Below, in pieces: positions 54,596 through 62,517 of a stretch of DNA of 64,000 nt (its first letter is position 1; every line of letters begins with the position of its first letter). Origin of the DNA: a virus; the IMG/VR virus record IMGVR_UViG_3300031787_000051, positions 20,878 through 84,877 of that record; one strand, 5' to 3'. The notes under the pieces are model-generated. The model saw only the letters and a program-made list of their open reading frames with translations. It searched no databases and was not told where the DNA came from. The translations under genes and the position numbers were made by a program.

Positions 54596-55762
54596 ATGGC
54601 TGGTCGTAATTTCTTGTTTGTACCTGGGCCTACAAACATCCCTGATCGTATTATGAGAGCAATGATGGTGTCTATGGAAGACCATCGCTCACCGAAGTTT
54701 CCTGAACTTTCGGCACAATTATTTCCAAAATTAAAGAAGGTATTCCGTACAGAACACGGAACACCCTTTATTTTCCCCTCATCTGGTACAGGATGCTGGG
54801 AAGCCGCAATAACAAATACACTAAGTCCCGGTGACAAAGTTCTAGCTGCACGATTTGGCCAGTTCAGTCATCTCTGGATAGAAATGTGTTTAAAACATGG
54901 ATTAGATGTAGAAATCGTAGACTGCGAGTGGGGTACAGGTATCCCATCCGCTAAGTTTGCTGAAATATTAGCAAACGATAAAAATCAAGAAATCAAAGCA
55001 GTGTTAGCATGTCACAATGAAACTGCTACGGGAGTCACATCAAGTATTAGTGAAGTGCGTTGGGCGCTGAACGAATGTGATCACCCTGCATTATTATTTG
55101 TTGATGCTGTAAGTTCACTTGGGTCATTAGATTTTAAATTTGATGAATGGGGTGTTGACATGGCAGTAACAGGATCACAAAAAGGGTTCATGTTACCTGC
55201 TGGATTAGGTATATTATGTGCTAGTAAAAAGGCGTTGGATAAAACCAAATCTGCAAAATCATCACGCAGTTACTTTGATTTAACTGATATGGTTAATTCT
55301 AATGCAACTGGTTATTTTCCATATACACCTGCATTGTCATTGTTATATGGACTTGCAGAAGCACTTAATATGATTGAAGAAGAAGGTCTAGATAATATTG
55401 TTAAACGCCATCACTATCTTGCAGAAGGCGTTCGCCGTGCAGTAATTGACGGTTGGCAACTAGACTTATGTGCCAAAGATCCAAAATGGTATAGTGACAC
55501 AGTATCAGCAATTATAGTACCTGAAGGATTTAATGGTAGTGATGTTATTAGTAGAGCATACAAACGCTATAACCTATCATTGGGTGCAGGACTTAGTAAA
55601 GTAGCAGGTAAGCTTTTCCGCATAGGTCATCTAGGTGATATGAATGAAGTACACTTAATGGCTGCTATAGCCGGAGCAGAAATGGCTATGCTTGATACTG
55701 GTATTAAAGTCGTCCCAGGTAGCGGTGTCGCCACTGCTAGTGAGTACTGGCGAAATAATTAA
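54596..55762 (+). CDS. Class V aminotransferase, serine-glyoxylate/alanine-glyoxylate type
   Basis: 388 aa, typical full length. The start (NFLFVPGPTNIPDRIMRAMM) matches the P-G-P-T opening of this PLP family. IFPSSGTGCWEAAITN binds the cofactor phosphate, HNETATGV and FVDAVSSLGS follow, and the PLP lysine is in AVTGSQKGFMLPAGLG. The C-terminus FRIGHLGDMNEVHL is also typical. These enzymes convert serine plus glyoxylate to hydroxypyruvate and glycine, or alanine/glyoxylate pairs. Substrate choice cannot be fixed by eye. It stands alone with an ATAGGAG ribosome site and a strong terminator. Probably an auxiliary metabolic gene acquired from a host. Confidence 0.87.
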   Translation: MAGRNFLFVPGPTNIPDRIMRAMMVSMEDHRSPKFPELSAQLFPKLKKVFRTEHGTPFIFPSSGTGCWEAAITNTLSPGDKVLAARFGQFSHLWIEMCLKHGLDVEIVDCEWGTGIPSAKFAEILANDKNQEIKAVLACHNETATGVTSSISEVRWALNECDHPALLFVDAVSSLGSLDFKFDEWGVDMAVTGSQKGFMLPAGLGILCASKKALDKTKSAKSSRSYFDLTDMVNSNATGYFPYTPALSLLYGLAEALNMIEEEGLDNIVKRHHYLAEGVRRAVIDGWQLDLCAKDPKWYSDTVSAIIVPEGFNGSDVISRAYKRYNLSLGAGLSKVAGKLFRIGHLGDMNEVHLMAAIAGAEMAMLDTGIKVVPGSGVATASEYWRNN

Positions 55763-55786
55763 CAAATTGTAAATGTTTCAATGTTG

Positions 55787-55816
55787 AAAATGTTGCTAAT
55801 TAGCAACATTTTTTTT
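55787..55816 (+). terminator. Rho-independent terminator after the aminotransferase
   Basis: A perfect 22-base inverted repeat (AATGTTGC...GCAACATT at 55789-55810) followed by six T (55811-55816). Confidence 0.85.
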
Positions 55817-55818
55817 GG

Positions 55819-55847
55819 TTGACGATAAATCCGTTTGGGTATATAAT
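55819..55847 (+). promoter_or_regulatory. Sigma70-type promoter 1 of the conserved-spacer family
   Basis: TTGACG, 17-base spacer starting ATAAATCC, then TATAAT. It precedes the 66-aa gene. Confidence 0.88.
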
Positions 55848-55878
55848 GTCTTTACAGTGATTGATACGGAGTTACTAA

Positions 55879-56079
55879 ATGTTTAACTTTTATGTTGAGT
55901 TTGCCGACGGTACTGCTAGAATCGAAACTAACTTGTCAAAAACACAAGCCAAAAGGCTTTACAATAATTGTAACAAAAATCCAGAAAATAACGCTAAATC
56001 TTGGGGCTGGGAAGAAAGCAATCCGTGCAAACTCAGTCAGCAAATTCGTGCTAAAAAAGCAACAAAATCCATTGGTTGA
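55879..56079 (+). CDS. 66-aa basic hypothetical protein
   Basis: FNFYVEFADGTARIETNLSK, then a Lys/Asn-rich helix (AKRLYNNCNKNPENNAKSWG) and a basic C-terminus (QQIRAKKATKSIG). A GGAG-type site precedes the ATG. Its stop TGA lies inside the -35 box of the next promoter. A small basic protein with its own strong promoter fits a host-takeover factor, but I do not recognise it. Confidence 0.65.
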   Translation: MFNFYVEFADGTARIETNLSKTQAKRLYNNCNKNPENNAKSWGWEESNPCKLSQQIRAKKATKSIG

Positions 56080-56104
56080 CAATAAATCCATTTGGGCATA
56101 TAAT
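56076..56104 (+). promoter_or_regulatory. Sigma70-type promoter 2 of the conserved-spacer family
   Basis: TTGACA, 17-base spacer starting ATAAATCC, TATAAT. It overlaps the end of the 66-aa gene and drives the 76-aa gene. Confidence 0.9.
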
Positions 56105-56134
56105 GTCTGTATAGTCAATAACAAGGAGCGATAA

Positions 56135-56365
56135 ATGTCTAAGTCAATTTTTCAGATTTTCCCCGGTATCAAGATTATGGACTCTGAGCCTGTTGAAGTA
56201 CGCAACCCGTTCTCGGGCGAAACTTGTATGCTTACCCCTGAGGAAGTCGCTGTTTATGACTATCTTAAGGGCTGCGAATTGATGGGCGATTACAATGGTG
56301 TTCGCAAGGGCATCAATTGGTTCATCGACAACAACGCCGAAGCTTATATGACGTTGCTAGATTGA
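56135..56365 (+). CDS. 76-aa acidic hypothetical protein
   Basis: SKSIFQIFPGIKIMDSEPVE, then PFSGETCMLTPEEVAVYDYL and a helical end (KGINWFIDNNAEAYMTLLD). AAGGAG lies before the ATG. Codon choice looks richer in C and G than most of the window, which may reflect high expression or separate origin. Unknown function. Confidence 0.7.
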   Translation: MSKSIFQIFPGIKIMDSEPVEVRNPFSGETCMLTPEEVAVYDYLKGCELMGDYNGVRKGINWFIDNNAEAYMTLLD

Positions 56366-56378
56366 TAACACTTTTTGG

Positions 56379-56407
56379 TTGACAATAAATCCAAAAGGTT
56401 ATATAAT
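56379..56407 (+). promoter_or_regulatory. Sigma70-type promoter 3 of the conserved-spacer family
   Basis: TTGACA, 17-base spacer starting ATAAATCC, TATAAT. It leads a run of three small genes. Confidence 0.9.
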
Positions 56408-56437
56408 AACGGTATAGTCAAACAATAGGAGAACAAC

Positions 56438-56755
56438 ATGAAAGTAGTCATTTATACCCAAGTTTTTGAAAACTACGCATTCAACGAAGATGGTTCTATC
56501 GGCAAAGGTAAGGACGCTTATTGGAAAGCTAAGGGTGGCGATGAGTATGTTGTCACTGGTATTTGGGATGAGGAAGAAGCAACAACCGCTGTAATGGTTT
56601 TGCGTGAACAAATTGAACGGGCTGACGATTATGTCATAGAAACAATCGTTGATTGGGAGTTGGTTGATAACGAATTCCTCACACAGTTTGAGCGTGACCA
56701 ACTTGAGTTTGATGGTAAGATTGAATTTCCCGCAAAAGAAATTACTTGGGCATAA
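56438..56755 (+). CDS. 105-aa conserved hypothetical protein of marine phages
   Basis: It starts MKVVIYTQVFENYAFNEDGS and continues YWKAKGGDEYVVTGIWDEEE; the rest is acidic. This opening is familiar among marine T4-like phage hypotheticals, with no known role. ATAGGAG precedes the ATG. The next gene starts 10 bases after its stop. Confidence 0.7.
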   Translation: MKVVIYTQVFENYAFNEDGSIGKGKDAYWKAKGGDEYVVTGIWDEEEATTAVMVLREQIERADDYVIETIVDWELVDNEFLTQFERDQLEFDGKIEFPAKEITWA

Positions 56756-56765
56756 GGAGAAGAAT

Positions 56766-56990
56766 ATGTATGTAGCAAATGATTTTGGTAAGGTTCGTAT
56801 CGTACATGACGGTTCACCGTTCGATACTGCATATGATGTTAAGGTTGAATGGTTAGTTGATGGTAAATGGGAATTGTATCACGGCTTTAATAGTCTTAGT
56901 GATGATTACGCATTTACTAACAGTCGTGAGGCTGCTGGTCGTGCAATTAAAAAATTGGCAGCACAATCTGCTAGTATGTTTGAGGTATAA
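56766..56990 (+). CDS. 74-aa hypothetical protein
   Basis: Start ATG at 56766, chosen because AAGGAG lies just before it and the upstream in-frame codons overlap the previous gene. YVANDFGKVRIVHDGSPFDT and VEWLVDGKWELYHGFNSLSD are beta-rich, then a helix (SREAAGRAIKKLAAQS). Unknown family. Confidence 0.65.
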   Translation: MYVANDFGKVRIVHDGSPFDTAYDVKVEWLVDGKWELYHGFNSLSDDYAFTNSREAAGRAIKKLAAQSASMFEV

Positions 56991-56994
56991 AATT

Positions 56995-57147
56995 ATGAGT
57001 GACCAAAATTTAATTGATGTCCTATACGAAGAATTGGTTCATTTAGATGAGCAGTCTGGTTGTTTTGATGAAGAAACCAATCTAGCAATCGATCTCCAGC
57101 GTTGGGCAATTTACAAACAAATCCAAGAACTAGAGGCGACACAATAA
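56995..57147 (+). CDS. 50-aa acidic hypothetical protein
   Basis: ATG at 56995, 4 bases after the previous stop. MSDQNLIDVLYEELVHLDEQ, then a helix (NLAIDLQRWAIYKQIQELEA). The ribosome site is weak, so translation may be coupled to the upstream gene. Unknown function. Confidence 0.55.
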   Translation: MSDQNLIDVLYEELVHLDEQSGCFDEETNLAIDLQRWAIYKQIQELEATQ

Positions 57148-57163
57148 TTGGGCAAACAAGCTT

Positions 57164-57192
57164 TTGACAGTAAATCTGTCTTATACTATAAT
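57164..57192 (+). promoter_or_regulatory. Sigma70-type promoter 4 of the conserved-spacer family
   Basis: TTGACA, 17-base spacer starting GTAAATCT, TATAAT. It precedes the MoxR-type gene. Confidence 0.9.
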
Positions 57193-57233
57193 TCAAATTC
57201 TCGCATCAAATAATATTTTTTTAGGAGCTATGT

Positions 57234-58331
57234 ATGGCAAAAGTATCTGACAATCATACTATCACTAGTATTCAAACTCGCAAGGCATTGCTGAGTGCAT
57301 TCAAAATTAAGCGACCCGTTTTTCTATGGGGTCCGCCCGGTATTGGTAAGTCTGAAGTAGTTGCTGAGGTCACTGAGGAACTAGGTGGTCTTATGATTGA
57401 TTTGCGCATGGCGCAAATGGAACCTACTGACATTCGTGGTATCCCATACTTTAATAAAGACAACGGTAAGATGGATTGGGCTCCCCCAGTCGATTTGCCT
57501 GACGAGGAACTTGCAAGTAAGTATCCTATCGTGGTGCTTTTTCTAGATGAAATGAATTCTGCACCCCCTGCTGTTCAGGCTGCAGGTTATCAGTTGGTTC
57601 TCAATCGTCAAGTAGGTAAATATAAACTGCCTGACAATGTTGTGATTGTTGCAGCAGGTAATCGTGATAGCGACAAAGGTGTTACTTATCGTATGCCGAT
57701 GCCGCTTGCGAATCGTTTTGTTCACCTTGAAATGCGTCCCGACTTTAATGCATGGCAGTTGTGGGCTGTTGACAAGAAAATTCACAAGGATGTAGTTGGT
57801 TATCTTTCGTTTGCTAAGCAAGACTTGTATGATTTTGATAATAAATCTTCAAGTCGTGCATTCGCTACTCCACGTACTTGGTGCTTTGTTTCTGATCTGC
57901 TACAAGATGAAACATCGGACACTGATACGCAATTCAATCTTATCAGTGGTGCAATTGGTGAAGGTCTTGCAGTTAAGTTTGCTGCACACCGTAAGCTTGC
58001 AGGTAAAATGCCTGAACCAAGTGATATTCTTGCAGGCAAAGTAAAAGATTTGCAAGTAAAAGAAGTTTCCGCTATGTACTCACTTGCGATTTCAATGTGC
58101 TATGAATTGAAAGAGGCAGTTGACAATAAGAAAGTGGACATGAAAAAGTTCCACGAAATGGCTGATAATTTCTTTGCGTATGCAATGAATAATTTTGAAA
58201 CTGAACTAGTTGTCGTTAGTGCAAAAATTGCACTTAAGACATACAAGCTTCCGATTGAACCTAGTCAGTTGAAAAACTTTGATGACTTCCATAAGAAATA
58301 TGGTAAGTACATTGTTGAAGCAGGTTCTTAA
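57234..58331 (+). CDS. MoxR-type AAA+ ATPase
   Basis: 365 aa. Walker A is FLWGPPGIGKSEVV, Walker B VVLFLDEMNSAP, and sensor-1-like VIVAAGNRDSD is followed by MPLANRFVHLEM. MoxR ATPases work with VWA-domain partners to insert metals or remodel proteins, as RavA works with ViaA. A metallopeptidase/VWA protein is encoded next, which supports a pair. TTAGGAG precedes the ATG at 57234. A terminator and a new promoter separate it from the partner, so their expression can differ. Confidence 0.87.
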   Translation: MAKVSDNHTITSIQTRKALLSAFKIKRPVFLWGPPGIGKSEVVAEVTEELGGLMIDLRMAQMEPTDIRGIPYFNKDNGKMDWAPPVDLPDEELASKYPIVVLFLDEMNSAPPAVQAAGYQLVLNRQVGKYKLPDNVVIVAAGNRDSDKGVTYRMPMPLANRFVHLEMRPDFNAWQLWAVDKKIHKDVVGYLSFAKQDLYDFDNKSSSRAFATPRTWCFVSDLLQDETSDTDTQFNLISGAIGEGLAVKFAAHRKLAGKMPEPSDILAGKVKDLQVKEVSAMYSLAISMCYELKEAVDNKKVDMKKFHEMADNFFAYAMNNFETELVVVSAKIALKTYKLPIEPSQLKNFDDFHKKYGKYIVEAGS

Positions 58332-58362
58332 GTAGCTCCTGGTATATGTAAATATACCATTT

Positions 58363-58394
58363 GGGTGGGAGTAGAAATATTCTCACCCTTTTTT
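58363..58394 (+). terminator. Rho-independent terminator between MoxR and VWA genes
   Basis: GGGTGGGAG (58363-58371) pairs with TTCTCACCC (58380-58388) with G-U pairs, followed by six T. Confidence 0.75.
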
Positions 58395-58406
58395 AAAGGT
58401 CTTGAT

Positions 58407-58435
58407 TTGACAATAAATCTATAATGTACTATAAT
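58407..58435 (+). promoter_or_regulatory. Sigma70-type promoter 5 of the conserved-spacer family
   Basis: TTGACA, 17-base spacer starting ATAAATCT, TATAAT. It drives the metallopeptidase/VWA gene. Confidence 0.9.
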
Positions 58436-58463
58436 AATAAAACTAATTCTATAGGAGCATATT

Positions 58464-59747
58464 ATGAGTGATGTTATCGCACCCACTAAGAAAAAGAAAA
58501 AACGCAGCAAAGATTTTGAAAATCTTGTAGGACCTACTGACCCAAAAATTGACGCACAGGCACGTGAGCGATTGGTTACTGCACGTGTTGGTCTACTATT
58601 ACGTCACAGTTTTTTTGGTAATCTTGCAACCAGATTACAATTAGTTAATGCTGATGAGTGGTGCAGTACTGCTGCTACTGATGGCAAACGTTTCTATTAC
58701 AATTCACGTTTTATTATGATGCTAAAGACCAAAGAGGTAGAGTTCCTAGTTGGTCATGAAGTGTTGCATGTAGTGTACGATCATATGAATCGTCGAGGTA
58801 CACGTGATCCGCAGATTTGGAATATTGCTGATGACTATGCTGTAAACGCAGACCTAAAACGTCACAAGGTTGGTGACTTTATTACTACTGTGCCTTGTTT
58901 GTATGAAAACAAATATGATGGCATGGCTGCTGAAGCTATCTATGATGATCTGATGAAAAATGTTCAAAAGATTAACATCGATGACCTGTTGGACAAACTC
59001 ATTGACGACCACATGGATGGTGACGGAGAAGGCAACGGCGAGGATGAAGGTGATACTGATGGCAAAAGTAAACGTCCAAAATTAAGTGACGAAGAAAAAG
59101 AAGAAATCCGTCAGGAAATGAAACAAGCAATTCTTCAGGCTGCACAAAGTGCTGAAGCAGGTTCATTGCCTAAAGGTGTTGAACGTCTTATCAAAGATGT
59201 TACTAACCCTGTCATGCCCTGGCGTGAATTGATTCAAACAAACTTGACTAGTGCTATTCGTACTGACTATAGTTGGATGCGACCTAGTCGCCGTGGTTGG
59301 CATATGGATGCAGTAATGCCTGGCATGACTCCAGGTGAAGAAATTGATGTTGTTGTTGCACTTGATATGAGCGGCTCAATTGGTGATAGACAAGCAAAGG
59401 CATTCTTAAGTGAGATTGCAGGTATGATGGATGCATTTGATGGTTATAAAGTTCATGTATTCTGCTTTGATACAGACATTTATAATCCAAAAGATTTCAC
59501 TAGCGAGAATCTTGATACAATTGATGAATACGATCCACAAGGTGGTGGAGGCACTGACTTTACTGCAATATTTGATTACCTCAAAGAAATTGGTAATGTG
59601 CCAAAACGTTTGATTGTTTTCACAGATGGTTATCCTTGTGGTAGTTGGGGTGATGCAGAATACTGTGACACTACATGGATCATTCATGGTGACAAAGATC
59701 CTAATCCCCCATTTGGTACGTATGCAATTTATGATGAACATAACTAG
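58464..59747 (+). CDS. Putative metallopeptidase with VWA-like domain (DUF2201-type)
   Basis: 427 aa. The N-terminal half holds VGHEVLHVVYDHMNRRG, a zinc-type HExxH motif. A Lys/Asp/Glu-rich linker follows (~170-220). The C-terminal half is VWA-like: VVALDMSGSIGD (MIDAS D-x-S-x-S), GGGGTDFTAIFDYL and IVFTDGYPCG. This matches the predicted metallopeptidase/VWA proteins that accompany MoxR ATPases. In the phage it could be a chaperone for metalloproteins, or act on host proteins; neither is shown. ATAGGAG ribosome site. Confidence 0.83.
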   Translation: MSDVIAPTKKKKKRSKDFENLVGPTDPKIDAQARERLVTARVGLLLRHSFFGNLATRLQLVNADEWCSTAATDGKRFYYNSRFIMMLKTKEVEFLVGHEVLHVVYDHMNRRGTRDPQIWNIADDYAVNADLKRHKVGDFITTVPCLYENKYDGMAAEAIYDDLMKNVQKINIDDLLDKLIDDHMDGDGEGNGEDEGDTDGKSKRPKLSDEEKEEIRQEMKQAILQAAQSAEAGSLPKGVERLIKDVTNPVMPWRELIQTNLTSAIRTDYSWMRPSRRGWHMDAVMPGMTPGEEIDVVVALDMSGSIGDRQAKAFLSEIAGMMDAFDGYKVHVFCFDTDIYNPKDFTSENLDTIDEYDPQGGGGTDFTAIFDYLKEIGNVPKRLIVFTDGYPCGSWGDAEYCDTTWIIHGDKDPNPPFGTYAIYDEHN

Positions 59748-59756
59748 GAGAGTATT

Positions 59757-59864
59757 ATGAATGACATTTTAACTGTATTGCTTACTTTAAGTATGTTGGG
59801 TATTTTTGTTTATGGAATTTCTTATTTTATTAGTAAAGTAGGAAATGATGATGAACAAGACTAA
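59757..59864 (+). CDS. 35-aa small membrane protein
   Basis: ATG at 59757 with AGGAG 6 bases before. Residues 4-26 are hydrophobic (ILTVLLTLSMLGIFVYGISY), then a short acidic tail (KVGNDDEQD). Overlaps the next gene. Unknown function. Confidence 0.55.
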   Translation: MNDILTVLLTLSMLGIFVYGISYFISKVGNDDEQD

Positions 59865-60189
59865 TCAATATTTGGCTGTGTGGGATTGTTATGGGCTTGA
59901 AAGTCTATTCAATGTTACACAATATATGCAACAATGCACATACAATACATTAATGGAATTGCCTTTACCTGAATCAATTCCATTAAATCATTTATTGCTA
60001 CGGGCAAGAAACAACCCTCAACGTAATTATGAAATATATGTTTTTGATTGCGAAAGTGATATAACCGAAAATATGTTACGAGAAAGTTTTGAGGTAGCAC
60101 CTCAAGGTATTGTAGACTACATTCGTAAAAACGGTCAACAAATTTATAGTGACCGATTATCCGACAAGGATAAAAGATTGATTGTATGA
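59851..60189 (+). CDS. 112-aa hypothetical protein
   Basis: Three consecutive ATG codons lie at 59845, 59848 and 59851; the last has the best distance (7) to AGGA at 59840. The sequence is NKTNQYLAVWDCYGLESLFN, then YEIYVFDCESDITENMLRES and a helix to the end. It may be a small phage regulatory or host-interaction protein; I do not recognise it. Its stop overlaps the next ATG (ATGA). Confidence 0.65.
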   Translation: MNKTNQYLAVWDCYGLESLFNVTQYMQQCTYNTLMELPLPESIPLNHLLLRARNNPQRNYEIYVFDCESDITENMLRESFEVAPQGIVDYIRKNGQQIYSDRLSDKDKRLIV

Positions 60190-60434
60190 TTATAAATCCA
60201 ATAATTTGGTTTGCTGAACGAGAATTGGATTTCGTTCCGCGCCATTTCATCAAGTGTCCAACTCCACTAAATTTTCAGAGTAAACAATGGGTACAAAATA
60301 AAACAAACGGGCGATATGCTTTTGTGCCCTTAGATCGATCGGGTATGCTTACAACTATCGAATTGTGTGTATGTTTTGAAGATCAAAAAGATGCAACAAT
60401 GTACGAATTACTTTGGGCAGGCTCATCGACATAA
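60186..60434 (+). CDS. 82-aa hypothetical protein
   Basis: MIINPIIWFAERELDFVPRH, then WVQNKTNGRYAFVPLDRSGM and LCVCFEDQKDATMYELLW. Stop-start coupled to the preceding gene. No known family. Confidence 0.6.
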   Translation: MIINPIIWFAERELDFVPRHFIKCPTPLNFQSKQWVQNKTNGRYAFVPLDRSGMLTTIELCVCFEDQKDATMYELLWAGSST

Positions 60435-60446
60435 AAATTCTCCCAG

Positions 60447-60484
60447 TAGGCATTTACAATTAAATAATTGTGCTTATAAGCCTA
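60447..60484 (+). promoter_or_regulatory. Hairpin in the leader just before a ribosome site
   Basis: Outer arms TAGGC (60447-60451) and GCCTA (60480-60484) enclose ACAATT/AATTGT (60456-60461 and 60466-60471). The SD TAGGAG follows immediately. TTTACA (60453) and TTATAA (60474) could alternatively be a weak promoter. Confidence 0.35.
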
Positions 60485-60496
60485 TAGGAGAACAAT

Positions 60497-61150
60497 ATGA
60501 GTTTCATGAGACACGTCGGGAAAGTTGGCGATAGAAAAGTTGCTGTAATATTTAGAGAGGTTCCAGGTGAACCTCATATGTGTTTGTTAGTTTACACTGA
60601 AATACTAAATGCTCATTTGCATGATTCGTTGATGCGTTGCGTTGAAAGCGATATTGGGCAAAATAGTGAAAACTTAGCAGATGCACTAAACAGAAGCTAC
60701 ACACAAGATGGTAAAATAATTTTGCAAGTGTTACATAGTGAAGGACTCTTAAAAAAGATGCAAACTTCACAAGTTGTAATGACCCCTCAGCCTAACACAA
60801 AAATTAAATTAGAAGAATTAAACAAGATTCTTGATGAAATGGCATTGGGAGAAGCTGCAGTAAAACGTTTAGCAGAAATTGATGCAAGCAGTGGGTTGCA
60901 AGATCCAGCTGATGTAGCACGTAGAATGCGTAATCAAGGACAATCTAATCCAAGTGCATCACCTGGTGCATTAGATGATTCAACACTAGCACAACAACGT
61001 TTAGAGCAGGCAGAAAAAATGGAACGTGAAGCTAATGGATTATTAGCCGAAGCAAAACGTTTAAAAGAAGAAGCTAAAGCATTAACACCATCAACTGTTA
61101 AGCCTACTACAAAACCAGTGAAAGCTAAAAAAGTAAAGAATGTCGCCTAA
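60497..61150 (+). CDS. Conserved T4-like phage protein with C-terminal coiled coil
   Basis: 217 aa. MSFMRHVGKVGDRKVAVIFR, then EVPGEPHMCLLVYTEILN and KIKLEELNKILDEMALGEAA. The last ~60 residues are a Lys/Glu/Ala coiled coil ending in a Lys/Pro-rich basic tail. I recognise it as strongly conserved in marine T4-like phages but without assigned function. ATAGGAG precedes the ATG. It overlaps the next gene by 11 bases. Confidence 0.75.
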   Translation: MSFMRHVGKVGDRKVAVIFREVPGEPHMCLLVYTEILNAHLHDSLMRCVESDIGQNSENLADALNRSYTQDGKIILQVLHSEGLLKKMQTSQVVMTPQPNTKIKLEELNKILDEMALGEAAVKRLAEIDASSGLQDPADVARRMRNQGQSNPSASPGALDDSTLAQQRLEQAEKMEREANGLLAEAKRLKEEAKALTPSTVKPTTKPVKAKKVKNVA

Positions 61151-61436
61151 TTTTTTTGATAAGTGGGAACATATTTTAGAAGGTGTAGAAAAAAATAGAA
61201 TCCCAATACAATTCGTAAAAAAGATAGTAATTAAATTAAAAGGTAAACGTCAACATACAATTAATATTAATTCTTTAATTAAACAAGGATTAGATCCTAA
61301 TCATATTGAAGAATTAGTGAATAAAAAGTTATATGAATTAGATGATGATATAGTAAATCTTGAGTTTATACTTAACATTGAAACTATTGCTGAAACAGTA
61401 CAACCTGAAACTGATAGGATTTTAAGTAGATTATGA
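61140..61436 (+). CDS. 98-aa hypothetical protein
   Basis: SPNFFDKWEHILEGVEKNRI, then a basic beta segment (FVKKIVIKLKGKRQHTININ) and an acidic helical end. It overlaps both neighbours, the next by ATGA. Unknown function; co-transcribed with thyA. Confidence 0.6.
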   Translation: MSPNFFDKWEHILEGVEKNRIPIQFVKKIVIKLKGKRQHTININSLIKQGLDPNHIEELVNKKLYELDDDIVNLEFILNIETIAETVQPETDRILSRL

Positions 61437-62290
61437 AACAATATCATGACCTTTTAGAAGATATTTTACAAAACGGAGAAATTAAAGATGATAGAACTGG
61501 CGTTGGCACTTATAGTGTGTTTGGACGTAGTGTTCGCTTTGATTTGCGTAGGGGCTTTCCAGCCATCACAACTAAAAAGTTGGCTTGGAAAGCATGTGTC
61601 GCTGAATTACTTTGGTTTATCGAAGGTTCAAGCGACGAGCGTAGACTTGCAGAACTAACACATGGTACACGTGATGGAACAGTAACAATATGGACATGGA
61701 ACGCACTTGCACCATATTGGAAACATAAGGCAAAGTTTGAAGGCGATTTAGGTCGCATATATGGTGTACAATGGCGTGATTGGGTTAAGACAGATAAGCC
61801 ACCAGTTCGTGTTGCTATTGATCAATTGCAAACTTTAATAACACAAATTAAAGAAGATCCACATAGCAGACGCCATATACTTAGTTCATGGAATGTTGCT
61901 GAATTAGAGGATATGGCACTACCTCCTTGTCACGTTATGAGCCAATTCTATGTCAATCATAACAAAGAACTAAGTTGTCATATGTATCAACGTAGTGTTG
62001 ATGTATTTTTAGGTCTTCCATTTAATATTGCTAGTTACGCTTTACTTACCCATATGATTGCACATGTATGTAATTTAAAGGTAGGTGAATTGATAATCAG
62101 TATGGGCGACACACATATCTATAAAGACCATGTTGAACAAGTTAAAGAGCAGTTGACAAGGGAAGAGTATCCTTTGCCAAGATTATTTCTAAGTTTTGAC
62201 GTAAAAGATATCACTAAATTTACAATGGATGACATACATCTAGAAGATTATCAATCTCATGGCTCATTAAAGGCTCCAATGGCAGTATGA
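61433..62290 (+). CDS. thyA: Thymidylate synthase ThyA
   Basis: 285 aa (E. coli ThyA 264). DDRTGVGTYSVFGRSVRFDL, ELLWFIEGSSDERRLAEL, GDLGRIYGVQWRDW, the active-site Cys in ALPPCHVMSQFYV, and RSVDVFLGLPFNIASYALL. It methylates dUMP to dTMP with methylene-tetrahydrofolate in the cytoplasm and supplies phage DNA synthesis. All key residues look intact. Confidence 0.96.
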   Translation: MKQYHDLLEDILQNGEIKDDRTGVGTYSVFGRSVRFDLRRGFPAITTKKLAWKACVAELLWFIEGSSDERRLAELTHGTRDGTVTIWTWNALAPYWKHKAKFEGDLGRIYGVQWRDWVKTDKPPVRVAIDQLQTLITQIKEDPHSRRHILSSWNVAELEDMALPPCHVMSQFYVNHNKELSCHMYQRSVDVFLGLPFNIASYALLTHMIAHVCNLKVGELIISMGDTHIYKDHVEQVKEQLTREEYPLPRLFLSFDVKDITKFTMDDIHLEDYQSHGSLKAPMAV

Positions 62291-62517
62291 GAACAATAAC
62301 CGTTCATAAATTTAATATGAGCGATGTAGAAGATCCTGATTTATGGGCTGCGCAAACTTTATATGAATGGGAAAAATCTGATAAAGGAAATTGGGTAATG
62401 AATAATACATTAGAACCTACGTGGCACAGAAGTTTCTTTGAGTATGGTTGGCAATATACGATTACAACTCAAATGACCGACGAACAATTGACATACTATA
62501 AACTTAAATACGAATGA
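62287..62517 (+). CDS. 76-aa hypothetical protein
   Basis: TVHKFNMSDVEDPDLWAAQT, then LYEWEKSDKGNWVMNNTLEP and TWHRSFFEYGWQYTITTQMT. Rich in Trp. Stop-start overlaps on both sides place it in the thyA-epimerase operon. It resembles small hypotheticals next to nucleotide genes in marine phages; function unknown. Confidence 0.65.
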   Translation: MRTITVHKFNMSDVEDPDLWAAQTLYEWEKSDKGNWVMNNTLEPTWHRSFFEYGWQYTITTQMTDEQLTYYKLKYE

